A DNA stretch of 64,000 bases from Nymphalis io (GCF_905147045.1 NC_065889.1:3043001-3107000); one strand, 5' to 3'; counted from the stretch's first letter, positions 38,301-50,700 are shown. Notes: generated by a model from the letters alone, not told the origin. Numbers and translations are program-made.

Positions 38301-38444
38301 TGGCCGTGCTGTCTCGAGATGGTGGTGGACAGCGTTGAGGTTAGCATGGAGTCCTCGGATGTTAGAGAACTCGACCTCAAACAGCGTGGGTATGGTGGGG
38401 GTGTGCACCGCTGAACGACCGTTATTTCTTATTTGCGCTACCAT
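35340..38444 (-). CDS. LINE ORF2: endonuclease plus reverse transcriptase, C-terminus frameshifted
   Basis: The first in-frame ATG is at 38444; the open frame continues upstream to 38624 but only from a non-ATG codon, with TAA just before it. From the ATG the product is 1034 aa. The N-terminal part is an APE-type endonuclease ('NIRGLHANLN', 'FLTETQ', 'VFLGDFNAHHESW', 'GSSDHGLI'). It is followed by a reverse transcriptase with 'NYRPIAITSVLCKVMERIL', 'SLDISKAFDRVWH', 'AGVPQGSVLSPTLF' and the catalytic YADD at 36351-36362. Compared with the copy at 41-42 kb, a 44-bp segment is missing near 35652. The original end ('FKQGVKR' type) is therefore lost, and the frame reads through the poly(A) ('YKKKKKK') into flanking DNA. 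The endonuclease and RT motifs look intact; CR1/jockey-like affinity is judged by motif style only. Confidence 0.85.
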   Translation of the reverse strand: MVAQIRNNGRSAVHTPTIPTLFEVEFSNIRGLHANLNAVHHHLETARPAMLFLTETQILRPADTSYLNYPGYMLEESFKAKAGVCLFVRADVCCHRLRCLEDPSFSMLVVRVDLVRQSRVYVCLYRSHNGDLETSRLFDHLSRLADAAQEQFPNAELVFLGDFNAHHESWLKSLKTDHAGRTAHAFALTHDLTQLVDQPTRIPDIDGQAPSLLDLLLTSHPVEYQVVVQAPLGSSDHGLISTKVPQAKLPPSAVCKRRVWHYKSADWDGMRDYYASVPWKERCFSGNDPTASAAAVADGIMLGMEYYIPSSDLINRGTRNRWFTRECADAVSSKQAAYRAWINGCISGASNIDSLKANYNKNSKSCRKAYTRADAQRIVQIGHDLISHPRGSRSFWRLTKSVQNNFCQPSLPPLRNPDGSLAHSPQEKADLLAKLFADNSVIDDCSAQPPTIPSCGHTMPDIKIRQRDVRAELQSLDIRKASGPDGIPAIVLKKCAEELSPLLTRLFQLSLSSGCVPEAWRRANVQAVPKKGDRSDPANYRPIAITSVLCKVMERILNNQLIHYLEDHCLINDRQYGFRPKRSTGDLLAYVTHLWGEAIDKHGESLAVSLDISKAFDRVWHRSLLSKLPAYGLPAQLCTWIASFLHKRSLRVLVDGCASQFYVVNAGVPQGSVLSPTLFLLHINDMLSLGNIHCYADDSTVHGGYHGRAVAGRAETEERRENLVIELDRTLELIAKWGSDNLVEFNAKKTQVCALTAKKSPFYPHPSLCGTPLMIQSKIAMLGMDVRCDLSPRDYIEAIIKTASRKLGVLNKVRRFFTPQQLCLLYKTQVRSCVEYCSHLWDGSAKYLMEALDRLQRRAVRIIGDVKVTNTLEPLQLRREIAALSAFYRLYHGECSEELFSLIPASPFLLKSTRAGSRCHRLTVTSIPSRTKKFGNSRVPLLLQPGFLQTRREEASCGPAWRGRLVQNILPDCTDRRRVWTLLPLTIRWSGVICHPGAYKKKKKKVYTTETKQYYLYNLYIVEVKTGTKEPESR

Positions 38445-38710
38445 TTGGAAATTAGGAAAAGAGACGTGAGGCGAGCGACGTATTGCCACGATAGGGATGG
38501 GCAAAGTATGGAGGCGTGTTTTCCCAAATGTTTGCCAAAAAGGAAAATATACTGATCCGCCGGACGGAAGGGCCCCCGAACCCTCCCGGAAGTGGCCGCC
38601 GGGACCCCACCTTCCGGTCACCAACCGGCACGACGGTCCACCCCGAGATTATGCGTGGCCTGGTGGGGCAGCCTCGAGAGCTGGTTAGGCACGCTCGGGC
38701 CCCTGTACTA
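35431..38710 (-). mobile_element. Near-complete non-LTR retrotransposon (CR1/jockey-like)
   Basis: It is much more GC-rich than its surroundings. The 3' end reads 'accatcaggtggagtgg', then 'gggcatat' and a ~19-bp poly(A) (poly(T) on plus at 35430-35449). The 5' boundary, near 38700-38710, is set by the fall in GC content. No separate ORF1 is visible, so the copy is probably 5'-truncated. Flanks 'gtagtatatac' and 'gtactatacaatac' are similar but not an exact duplication, so the ends are approximate. Confidence 0.85.
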
Positions 38711-39220
38711 TACAATACTTTATTACTAAAACCGATTTTAGATAAATAGATAAAAGAGTAAAAATAAAATATACGCTATCACATCGTTTTAGTGAAAGAT
38801 AAAGATGACAGTCTTTTAATATATCCTTCACGAAATATACAGAATTTTATCAGTTCTAATAGCAACATCCGCTTGATTATAAAAAAATGCGCGATATAAC
38901 ATATGAGATTTTATGTCCACAATTTGACAAACTTGATATAATTGAGAAAAAAAAAACAATTAAACATTTAACAAGACAGTATGGTACTTTGTTTGATACG
39001 GGCTTAAAAATCTATTATTGTGTAATGGTTGATGTGGGCTTAGTGAAATGATAAGAACATTAGCTAACTTATTATCATTTAACTTACATTTAATAACCGC
39101 GATTCACTTGTGATGATTATGATACATTGATCTCAATCTAAAATCGCGATTTCAATTCTGGCAACATTCAGTTTTCATGCTCAAATATTTAAATGTTTAT
39201 TTTGTCTTTATACTTCATCG
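38711..39220. other. AT-rich spacer between repeats
   Basis: No gene or repeat recognised. Confidence 0.5.
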
Positions 39221-39332
39221 CGGCGATGAGGGCAAACATCGTGAAAAAAACTGTATGTGCTGGTTGAAATTCGGCGATGGTGTCAATTAGAAACTTTCTA
39301 CTTAAGAGTAGAAGAGACCTTTCCCAGCAGTG
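39221..39332 (+). repeat. Metulj-like SINE remnant
   Basis: The pieces 'gcaaacatcgtgaaaaaaac', 'ttgaaattcggcg' and 'agagacctttcccagcagtg' are in SINE order, with the tRNA-like head missing. Confidence 0.55.
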
Positions 39333-39494
39333 TCTACGGTGCAGCGTTGCTTTTATTTGTTCAGATGTCGCCAAAGTATGTTAGATGACCTCTTTTGGTC
39401 TTCTTGTAATATAAATTTTTAATAAGAATGAAAGTAAGTACGCAAAACGACCTTGAGAATAGTGTTTTACCTAATATGTAGGCATTTCGTTACT

Positions 39495-39731
39495 AGGGCC
39501 GGAATCACCGTGCCGGCGCTTACATGTATGTTCTTATGCGCTTATGCGCTTCACGGTGCACCCATAGGTGGACGCTCTCACCGCTCAGAACAAGTCCCTT
39601 CTGTGGAGACCGCAGAGGGTCATACCGGTGAGGGCAATACGTGGTTACAGCACGGTGTCATGGACGGCGGCGACACTTCTCGCGAGCGATCTGCCCTGGG
39701 AATTCCAGGTGGAGGTGCTCGCAGAAGTGTA
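39495..39731 (+). pseudogene. R1-clade LINE ORF2 fragment, frameshifted
   Basis: The first frame gives 'CRRL' and then 'LHGAPI'. After a one-base loss near 39568 the frame continues as 'VDALTAQNKSLLWRPQRV', then 'AIRGYSTVSWTAATLLA' and 'LPWEFQVEVLAEV' before a stop. It corresponds to the segment after the reverse transcriptase in the R1-like copy at 60.5 kb. It is GC-rich and isolated, with no catalytic residues. Confidence 0.75.
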
Positions 39732-40186
39732 ATAGCTTCGGGTGGAAGCCAGCGGCAAAAAAGACATTTCGATACTAAATTATTAGCTACTCAACGAAAA
39801 ACGAAGTGGACATTCTGCATTAGGCTGACACGAGAGCCTGGTATATATTTTATTTAGAATTGAACAGTTGTGAACGACTATAATTTATTTTATTATTTTA
39901 TTTCGATGTGATTCGATATCTTACATTCCTTATGTGGTTTTAATGTTCATATGTGTAAACAATAGGTTGTTACCCGTGGTGCGTGAAACTGATTTTACAG
40001 ATAACAAAGGAATTTAATTAGACTTTTTTTTTACTTCATTCCTCTATAGTAAAATTTCATTCCATCAGAATTATGATTGTCCTATAAATAATTAATTAAT
40101 ATCGCATGATTTCGGGTGGAAATATAAATCACGTATCTGTTCTGTTGAGTAGTGTATTTCGATGCTATGATTCTTTATAATAATAA

Positions 40187-40480
40187 TGTCCTCCAGAACG
40201 ATTTCGGCCACGGCGGCCAATCTCAAGAGAGGTTAGCCAACTTCGTAGGAGATATTGTTGTGCACAATTGTGTGCGCAAACACAGGTGCGCTCTCTATTG
40301 CTTAACTCTCATAATCCGATGGGACTGCAATCCGACACGACCTGAAAGAGTTCAGGCGCAGGACCAACGGCTTTACGTGCTTTCCGAGGCACGGGAGTGT
40401 ACACACTTTCAACTTGCCCGACCTGGGAATTGCACCCAGGACCTCCGGTCAGAACTAGATCAACAAGACAGTCATCCTTG
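40187..40480 (-). repeat. SINE family A, well preserved, inverted
   Basis: The plus strand runs 'gtcctccagaacgatttcgg', 'ccacggcggccaatctcaag', 'ctttccgaggcacgggagtg' and 'cctgggaattgcacccagga', and ends at the reversed tRNA-like head near 40480. It is the reverse complement of the copies at 9497 and 18286. Confidence 0.85.
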
Positions 40481-41018
40481 ATACTGATCCTCTATACGCG
40501 TTTCTTGGAGATGGTCGCGCGGTATTTCCGCGATGAACATTACGCGCACGAACGCGAATAACCGCACTTGAAAACGACCAAATGTTTTCGTCTGTCCTTT
40601 TCTAATAAATAATATCAATAGAAGTCAACGAGAAACATTATGAACAAAAATTTAAATAATATTCCTTGGATCAATCTGTTTGCTGCAATAATAATATATA
40701 ATATAAGCTGGAATGCGATCTCGTATATACAATATCGCATTATATAACTAAAATAGGTTATTGTTAATTTTATTGTTTATATAGTAAATATACCTTCTAG
40801 TGATTTGGACAAATGTACGTTCTGACTCATTAGTTCGGTAGTAGGGTGCATTTTATGTTTCTTACCAACGTTTATGAGCGAAGCTGATCAATTTTGGAAG
40901 GCACATTTCTTGACACACGTCTGACTAAAATAAATTTAAATATTTCTACGTATAAATTTTATGCATATATATGCGTTATCATTAGTATTTTCATAAAAAT
41001 TTTTAATTTCCTTCCTGA

Positions 41019-42044
41019 TGATGGTTGCGCTTCACAATTCTATGTAGTGAATGCTGGGGTCCCCCAGTGATCTGTGCTATCTCCCACACTCTTTCTTTTG
41101 CATATCAATGATATGCTCTCTCTTGGAAATATACATTGCTATGCAGACGATAGTACAGTGCATGGCGGATACCACAGACGCGCAGTGGCTGGGCGAGCGA
41201 AAATTGAGGAGAAGCTGGAGAATCTTGTCATTGAACTCGATAGGACTTTAGAGCTCATCGCCAAATGGGGTTCTGATAATTTTGTTGAGTTTAATGCCAA
41301 GAAAACACAGGTATGCGCTCTCACAGCGAAAAAGTCACCATTTTCCCCTCTTCCCTCCCTCAGTGGCACTCCGCTGGTGATACAAAGTAAAATCGCCATG
41401 CTGGGGATGGACGTTCGCTGCGACCTTAGTCTAAGGGCTTACATCGAGGCTGTTATAAAAACAGCTTCACGGAAACTCGGAGTTCCGAAAAAGGTGCGGT
41501 GTTTTTTCATGCCACAACAACTGTGTGACTGTTGTACAAAACACAGGTACGGTCTTGCGTTGAATATTGCTCGCACCGTCAGTTGCAGCGACGTTCAGTC
41601 CGCATTATTGGCGACGTAAAGGTCACAAACACCCTCGAGCCTTTACAATTGCATCAAGAGATAGTAGCGCTGAGCGCTTTCTATCGACTTTATCACGGCG
41701 TGTGCTCTGAGGAATTATTCTCTCTAATTCCTGCCCCTTCATTCATAAGTCTACGCGAGCTGGCTCTCGATGTCACCGCCTAACTGTGACATCAATTCCA
41801 TCGCGCACAAAGAAATTTGGCAACTCCTTTCTTTGTAGCACTTCCAAAAAATGGAATTCCTTACCAGCTCACGTGTTCCCCTCCTCTTACAACCCGGGTT
41901 CCTTCAAACAAGGCGTGAAGAGGCCGGCAAGGCGGGGTGGCTAGTGCAGAACATTCTTCCCGACTGTACTGGCCGTCGTTGGACTCTACTACCACTTACC
42001 ATCAGGTGGAGTAGTCATTTGCCCTCCCGGCTCATATAAAAAAA
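41019..42044 (+). pseudogene. Second copy of the CR1/jockey-like LINE, 5'-truncated and broken
   Basis: It starts inside the reverse transcriptase just before the 'VPQG' motif, where the glycine codon is TGA (41067-41069 region), and then runs open as 'SVLSPTLFLLHINDM', 'YADDSTVHGG' and on to about 41525. There a small insertion ('ctgtgtgactg' for 'ctgtgcctg') shifts the frame. A ~40-bp deletion near 41578 removes the 'WDGSAKYLMEALD' region. It keeps the 44-bp segment missing from the 35.4-38.7 kb copy ('KKWNSLPAHVF'). It ends 'catcaggtggagtagtcatt' followed by 'catataaaaaaa'. Confidence 0.88.
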
Positions 42045-42918
42045 TTGACAAAGTTTTTGATATTTTTACTATAATCTTAATAAAGTGTCCTATCCGCTGA
42101 TTTTTATCTTTATTGATAAAATACAAACAAATAAATAAACTTTTAAATATTATCTATAGTGGTTGTTCAATCACTATATCAAACAGTATCAGGCAAAAAT
42201 GTATAACATTAGTACGGTAAAAACTACTATACATGTTTACATGATTATTATTTTGACTATTTATGTATTCTTAAGTGTCTAAGTTATACTCTTAAGTGTT
42301 TAAGTTATGTATTACAATGAGTAAAATATTCATATTAGCTACCCACTTTTCCATACTGGGTAGTTAGTCAGAGCTAAACAGGATCTTATAGCATACCATG
42401 ATATTTTTACAAAGTCAATTTCTTACCAAGCGATTTATCGGATCTTACCGACCGGCCAGGAACGAAGATGCTATCGTACTTTATCTCATGTAGTCATCTG
42501 TAAACTTTCTTCAACTACTAGTCTAAATTATAAAATGTAAGCTGTATGAACAAGTAGGTATGTAGAATGTTTTTGCAGGAAATACTTAAAATTTATTCGT
42601 TAATTATCAAATTGATCTAAACTTTAGTTTAATTATCGTTTGTTTTTTTTTCCCTTTTTTACATAAATAAGATGACTGGTTTATTACGAATGTATTAAAA
42701 ATTAATAAATGTCATACATTAAAAGAGTACAAATTTTGAAGAACTTTCGTAAAAAAAATCGTATCTCTGGTATAGTTTAGGCAGCGTTTCGGACTGACGA
42801 ATGATTTTGCGTAGCTATATAAATCCGATATAGTAAACCAATAAAACACTTATATAATATTGTGATTATATGGACAATAATGTGTTTTAAAAAGAATATT
42901 ATATATATATATATATCT

Positions 42919-42985
<67 letters not shown>

Positions 42986-44397
42986 AATGACGTAGTATTA
43001 GTACACAAGTTCTAGACTCATCTAAGTACGTGATCTTACGTGTTTATACGAACTGGCTACTTCATATAATTATTACTTCCGTCCTTTATTTATAATTTGA
43101 CCTCCAGCTAGACTAATGTCGCTGGACAAAAAGTCACCACAAAATCATCGTAAGAATTATTTTAAAGTGACGAAAGTCATTTATTGCAATTTATTTTACA
43201 TTATTTACTTTACTGTTTACTAAACTGATTGAATAATTCTTCAAAGAATTAGATCGAATCATGACATTTCATTTTCACATTTCATAAAATTCATAAAATC
43301 ATTATATTTAATGATTTTAAACAATTGTGAAAATTGAACTTAAGGCTAATCATATTATATTGCTTTACTAATAATCGTTATATTGCGGGTAGATACACAA
43401 TGATTTGTCTCATTCTGTCATCAGTAATATTCAATTCGAAAGAAGAAGACGAAACACTGTAGTAATAATACAACCGATGTAAAAAGTATTTTAGTAAGAA
43501 TGATAAAATATAAAAAAAAAATAAGTAACTTGAAACTACTTAAAGGTTTTTTAATGCATTAATATAAACAAAACAATGCTTATATGCTTAATAAAAAACG
43601 ATTTACAAATAAATTTAAATGAAATATATTTGTGATAATGTTAGGGGAATGAATATAATTGCGACTTAAATTTTAATTAATTGGGAAACCCTTGTACGTA
43701 ATTGATAAAAACTGTCTGTTTTTGTGCGAACGATTACGAATTAAAAACGTGCATAAAACAAAAAAAAAACAACGTTCAATACAGATTTTTTTAAAAAAAG
43801 AAACTTTATGTGTACAATATAGTTTGTTCTATAATTCTCTATATTTCTTATTTCGATATAGATATATATATATCTCGATATATTATTATAACATAAATAT
43901 TTCTTAATGTTTATTAAACGAAAAAAAATTATATCAATATAAGATTACATTTTAGGTATAATTATATTTATTTATTATATTATCCGTTTAAAATACTTGT
44001 TTTTATCTCCAAAGTCAAAGTATTGAGTACTAACAAAAAACAATAAGAAAGTACGTTACGTTCTTGTATCATTCCTTTGTTTTATATATTTTTTTAAAGT
44101 TTATAAATATATGTTTCTTTTTAGTCTTGATCTTAATTAAGGTCATTATCTTTTCAATATATTTACAAAATATTTATGTAAAATACTTTGTCATATTATT
44201 GAACATTATTAAAGCATATATATAATACACGCACGTTATACTTGTATATAGGAAAAGTTTTCATTGATCCTCTTATATACCCAAAAAAAATAATTAAAGT
44301 TTTTCCACAAGTGCTTTTAATTGAATAGTTGAAGTTAATTTGAGTTGAAAAAAATACTGCCATATTAACACAAAATGATAGATTTCTTATCGTATTA
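42045..44397. other. AT-rich intergenic region with long TA tract
   Basis: The only notable structure is the TA microsatellite at 42896-42985. No gene is supported. Confidence 0.5.
42896..42985. repeat. (TA)n microsatellite, about 90 bp
   Basis: A TA run interrupted by a single 'ctatat' and two 'taata' steps. Confidence 0.95.
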
Positions 44398-44399
44398 TT

Positions 44400-44719
44400 G
44401 AATAAATTCTATTACCTTATTAAAGTTATTCCAGGCAGTGAAGTAAGCGAATCGGTCCATACGCGACGTTATTTGTTCTACAATTTACCACTTTATCACG
44501 AGCTAAGCGAAAACAGGGCGGGATGTCATTCACAGTTTGAACATTGCCCGCTCCGGTCGCGTTTTAAAAATAGCATTATTATTATTACAGTGCCATCAAT
44601 TCGATATAATCAACTAATAATAGGCATCTCGTAGCAAAACAACGTAGCGATTGTCTACGAGTTTTGTGCGCGTACGCAGTGCGATTAGATCATTTGTGTT
44701 CGAATCGAGATACGCGAAG
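44400..44719 (+). promoter_or_regulatory. Probable promoter and 5' UTR of the 44720 gene
   Basis: A locally GC-richer stretch between very AT-rich flanks, with a GC-box-like 'gggcggg' near 44517 and CpG-bearing 'gtgcgcgtacgcagtgcg' just before the ATG at 44720. Promoter status is inferred from position and composition only. Confidence 0.4.
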
Positions 44720-47700
44720 ATGGCAACCAAAAACGTTCAAAGTAAGTATTTTACTATAACGAATAAATAAAAATAATAATTTGTAATTAATATAAAAAAA
44801 TTGTAAAATATTTTGGCTTGAAGAAACAAACAAACTTTATAAAATAATAATTAATTAATCTAAAAAAAATATATATTTCATTGACGTTTCCATCTATTTA
44901 TTTATTAAGAATCTCTAATTACTAATCTAAAAAAGAAATTTAAGGAGAATAATTAGAAATTATATGTATTATTGTATAAATTTAGTATTCTGAAGTTCAG
45001 CATTTATTTTACACCTTCATAACCAATTAATATTTTTAACACCACTAAAAATCTCAATTTTTTCCACTGCAGTAAATATTTCTTATTATTAATCTTTTGG
45101 ATAAGTAAATTGATGTAATTTTTAATAATAATAATTAAAGAACATTATATATAAATATTTATCGCGTATAATTGTAATGCATGTTCTCAATTGATATTCA
45201 AATAACATGATACATTATATTTACCCTCTAACTTTGTGATTCAGTAAATTTTTAATTTATTGTACGAAGGGATATTAGAAAAAGGACCTCAAAATAGAAA
45301 GTGGCCTTCTTCACCCATAGATAATAATAGATTAACTTGATGGTAGGGTTTTGTGAAAACCCGTCTGGGTGTAGGTACTACCTACTTATCACTTTCTTCC
45401 ACCAAACAAAAATATTTAGTATTGTTGTGGTTTAAATGGTGAGTGAGGCATGTAACTGCTATATAATGGACACAGTGCCAATATCTATGGGCATTGTGTT
45501 ATGGGCAATGGCAAGTGTACCATCAAGTCGCCCACTAGCTAGTCTGTCTAGCTAAGTATTTAAGAAAATAATAATGGCACTGACATATAAACCATTTGTT
45601 ACACTGTAATTGCGTTGCAAAACACGCTAAGATGTATCCATTGTACCACTGCCTCACCATTCAAAATGGAAGAGGACAATAAAAATTATTACTGGTTAGT
45701 GGTAACATAAAGGACGAATGGGGTACCCACCTAGATAGGTTAACATCAATCCCTATCAAATGGTAAAAGTTAAACAAAGGCATCAATGCAAATTTACTAG
45801 TTGGGAAAAAGTTAATTAATAATAGTATTTAACGACTTATAATTTAATTTGTATTATGTTAATTAATAAAATTTACTTTTATATAATATAAAATATTAAT
45901 AGCTGCATGCAGTTTCTTCGGAACGATACCAATTTAATTGAAAAAATTCAAGAGATAAGTTAATCGTTTTAAAGATATTTAAGTAATTTGTCGCTGTCAC
46001 TTTGTTTATCAAACAATGATTCGTTACATTCTTTCTGTGTCTGTGTTATCACATTAATGTTTACAATTAACATTGACGTATATTATGAATACTTATAATT
46101 TTCGATTTAAAACAATAACCCAAGACTTTAATCGCTAAGATTCAATCTAAGATATATAAATATCAAACGTTTCAATATGAAATTGTGAAATTTTCGCGAT
46201 ATAATTATGTTTGTTTAATTTTACGTTGATTATTCTTTATGAAAGATTTAATCACGGTGGACATCAAATATTAGGTCCTTACATATGAAATTGTCGTTTT
46301 GTACGGGAGGAATATAAAGTCATTTTTTTTTGTAAACTAAATTTAATTAATCAAATTGTAAAATATTTAAATAAATTGTAAAATATATTTCTTCATTTTC
46401 CACTTTGGTCTCCGTCTGTCCACGAGGTTGGTTCTGAAGGTCGAAATTTCCAGAACGAAAACGTTGAAACCAAAAACGTACCGTGCTTTCTTTTGCGACA
46501 CCAGCGCCGTACACATCATTAATCCTTCGAGCTGTTTCTGCAGCACTGGTGCCACGGTAGAACTCATACTCGTAAATATACCGATATTTCATATTTTCCA
46601 TTGTGCGGTAATAAGCGACGCCAAAGAAAAAAATAAAGAGGAAAAAACAAATGAATGACTGTTTTCAAAACTCAAATGTACCAGCTAAATGAATTTATAA
46701 ATTTGAATTTGGAATTCTTAACCAAAGAGGAGATATTTCAGATCAAAGTGGTCAGTACGACAAAACGCTAATTTCATATCTAAGGACCTAATAATTGATA
46801 AAAAATAAGACGAAAGACACTCGACGTAGGGATTAAAATTTATAAATTTACACTGAAATGCTCGTAGCAGAATTTTTCCACTTATTCAAAGTTCTGATTA
46901 TCTGGGCGGAAAATGAAATATTTCTGTTCTTACATACACAACTAACTATATTAACAACCAATCTTAATGATCAGTATAATCATTATGATTTGTAGAATTG
47001 TCTTAAAATAACCAATAATTGACTTGGTCAAAGTGAAATCATCTCAAATTGAAGTCGAGATGGCCCAGTGGTAAGAACGCGTGAATCTTAACCGATGAAC
47101 GTGGGTTCAAACCCGGGCAAGCACCTCTGAATTTTCATGTGCTTAATTTCTGTTTATAATTCATCTCGTGCTTTTCGGTGAAGGAAAACATCGTGAGGAA
47201 ACCTGCATGTGTCTAATTTCATCGAAATTCTGCCACATGTGTATTCCACCAACCCGCATTGGAGCAGCGTGGTGGAATAAGCTCCAAACCTTCTCCTCAA
47301 ATAGGGAGAGGAGGCCTTAGCCCAGCAGTGGGACATTTACAGGCTGTTACTTTATTTTACTTTAACCAATAATTTATGTAAGTAAATATATTTAAAAAAA
47401 GATATATTATAAGATAAATAGTCATTACTGTCTACAAACTGAATTAAGTTTGCGATAGGTTAATTTCTAATTACTTAGCAGTGATAGGAATTATCTAAAG
47501 GAAACATTTGTATCTTATTATGAGATAATACTAATTAAATGTGTATTTAAAAGTTTCTCAAATAAACGGTAATTAATGCCGCATATTCCATTATTTACAC
47601 CATACCTAATACATTACAAGATGTGTCTCCAATTACGTACCATAGTGATTAGATGTTACGGAAGTTATTTCGATGTACCCATTATTTAACCATATATATA

Positions 47701-50700
47701 TGTTTTTAGTATCAAAGAAAACGAACTGCCGTAGAATTAAATATTTGACGCATTAACTTTTGCAATGTATATCTATGATGCATATCTATTTTTATATATT
47801 ATATATTAAATTGTTGTTTTTTCCCTGTTGAATCAAAGTCCAAAATAAAAATAAGGTACAAGTATTTCGCCCGAATATAATATGTTAACTAACACTAATT
47901 TTGTTTCATCAATTGAATATTAAAATATAATAGAATGTAAAAATAATAAAAAATATAATGTAGTATTATATATATAAAATAATAAATTAGATTTTCCTTA
48001 TTGTAATTTATATTTTCTTCCTCTAGTGTCTAATGATCACAGTTGTAATTTGAATGCATCCGTAATTTCTAGTATGTTATTTATTCAAAATCTGTGCTTA
48101 CATTATTTGGTTTTTAAATTTTTCTAAGATTATTTTCTTTTTATATGAAATGTATGTTAATTATCGTATTATTCTTGTCTTTGTATGTCAATAACTTATC
48201 GTAAATACTTTAAATTTTATCTTAATCCCAGAAAATTCGTTATCATGTAGTGTCGTGTTACGATTGTTATCTTATGTATGTCAACTTTAATAATAAATAA
48301 TTACTATCGATTGTAATTTAATGTACCGGTGCAATATTTTTCACTAATTAAATTCGGTGAAAAAGGTTTTATCATCGCCGAATGATTGAAATATCGATTC
48401 GGATTCAAATTTAGAATCATAACCATTTTGCTACTGTATTCGACGAAGGCATGATATTTATACATAATATATTGTACTAGCAATAACCGGCACGGGTTGC
48501 AATGCCTCTTTATATTTATTTGTAAGCCATTATACGATACGATGTGTCAAATTTCATGATTTGACAAACGGTGTGATCGTAATCCCGCAAAAAGGAACAT
48601 TAATAAAATAAAAACCAAAAAAATATATTTCAAATATAACTCGGTGTTATGTACGTATATTATGTATAAGTAAGAATATAATTTAGAGTAACAACATTCG
48701 AACCAATATAAATAAAAAAAATTTAAGTTTTAATTTTCCGATTTTATAAATTATGCGAATAAAACAATCTAAATTAAATATATATAAGTATTTTCATACA
48801 AAATAGATAATTATATATAATAAATAGATAAAACGGATAAACAGCTACATAAGCGCCAAACATTTTTGTATATCGATTGTAGTTGTACTGATTGCCGAGA
48901 TGGCCTAGTGGTTAGAACGCGTGAATCTCGTGCTTGACGGTGAAGGAAAACATCGCGAGGAAACCTGCATGTATCTAATTTCATTGAAATTCTGCCACAT
49001 GTGTATTCTACCAACCCGCATTGGAGCAGCGTGATAGAATAAGCTCCAAACCTTCTCCTCGAGAGAGGGAGGAGGCCTTAGGCCAGCAGTGGGTCATTAA
49101 CAGGCTGTTACTGTACTGTACTGTAGTTGTACTGAGATTAATAGAATTTACCTTACCACACTTATAAAATAAAAAATTGCATAAATGCTGAATAAACGAG
49201 TGCGTATGATCTTTAATAGTCTCTAAAAATACAGCTTACATTTAAATTGCGGCCGATTGATATTCGTACGTTGACTTAATGCTAAATGTACATTGTGCTC
49301 ATACAATGCATTGCGCTGTAATATGTTTTCTAATAATTATTACGTCCATACGCTGTTTATAATAACGTATCGAAATATCATATCAGTTATTTATGTTGCT
49401 ACATATTTTTTTATTCTATAAGGAACTTGAAGTCGTTATTTATTTTAACTTTAATTTGATATCTTCTATCAAGCTAGTTATGGAATGTACTCGTATTATT
49501 TTAGTGGTACTTAATTTTTTACTTATAAAACCATTAATATACATATAGACTACAAATCCTGATGATTCCTTTATATATACACTTTCATTTTGTTATTTGA
49601 AAGATCCGCAGTCTGGTCATTATTATATTTTTTATATTATATATTTCTTTTAATTTTATTTTTTTTGGCATTTATAATGTTCAATGATTTATTTTTTCAT
49701 ATAATCATTTGTGTATATCCTGCCTTATATAAATCGGAGGAGAGCGTTGCCCAGCTATTTGGCTGTGATTTAACATTCCACTGTCGTTTTAATGCTATTA
49801 CATGCTAACGAACCGTGACCACGCAATAAGAATCGTTTTTGATAAACCTATACCAATTATTTATGACTGCTGCTAACACTAAGATAATCTTTATTATATA
49901 TAATAGATAAATTAAACCTTTGATGGATTTACGATTAAATGTTCGAATCCGTTTAGATACGAATATTGTTCATATGGCAATATAGGACACTCGTATTTAA
50001 TAAAATGATAGAATTATCGAAGAAGTTAAAAGAAGAACAATGTCTTTAAAAAATCGATTCGAATTTCGAACGCAATTACGAAATCAGCAGTTGCAAGATA
50101 TGTTGAATGATGAGAATAAAATCGTATTAAAATCGTGTTTACTAGAATCATTAAAACAACGTGCAAAATTTATACAAGCATACAATTAAAATGTAAATGT
50201 ATTAAGTGCAATTGTAAATAATGTATGATACGAGCAATACGTAAATAAGCTCATCTGTATTCCGATCAAATCCGGGTGATTTGTCCAAACTACGCATCAA
50301 CCGGATAAGCTTCGACGCAAAAATATGTATTTATATAAATGTTTTTTGTTCGTTCTATTTAATCTTATTTACTTAAAATAATTTCAATATTATCTATATT
50401 TATATAATATGAGGAAGTTACATTGAATCTAGAAGATCAACTGTTGTGGATTTACTTACATATAGATATATTTTTCAAATACATTTTTAATTTTGACGTT
50501 TTATTAAAAACGTCAAAATTGTATAAAATACTAGCTGCTCCACTCGGTTTCACTCGCATTACTATTTGTTTCTCCGTTTCTAGGTTATTTTGCTATTAGT
50601 TATAGTATTGTATTATATAATCTGCAAACGCAAAACATTTTTTTTCTGAACATTATAATTGTAGTATCGAATAGTCGTATTTTAGAAATAACTATATTTA

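Noticed and set aside
38061..38469. Plus-strand frames of 71-117 codons at 35.5-38.7 kb
   Set aside because: Antisense shadows of the GC-rich LINE ORF2.
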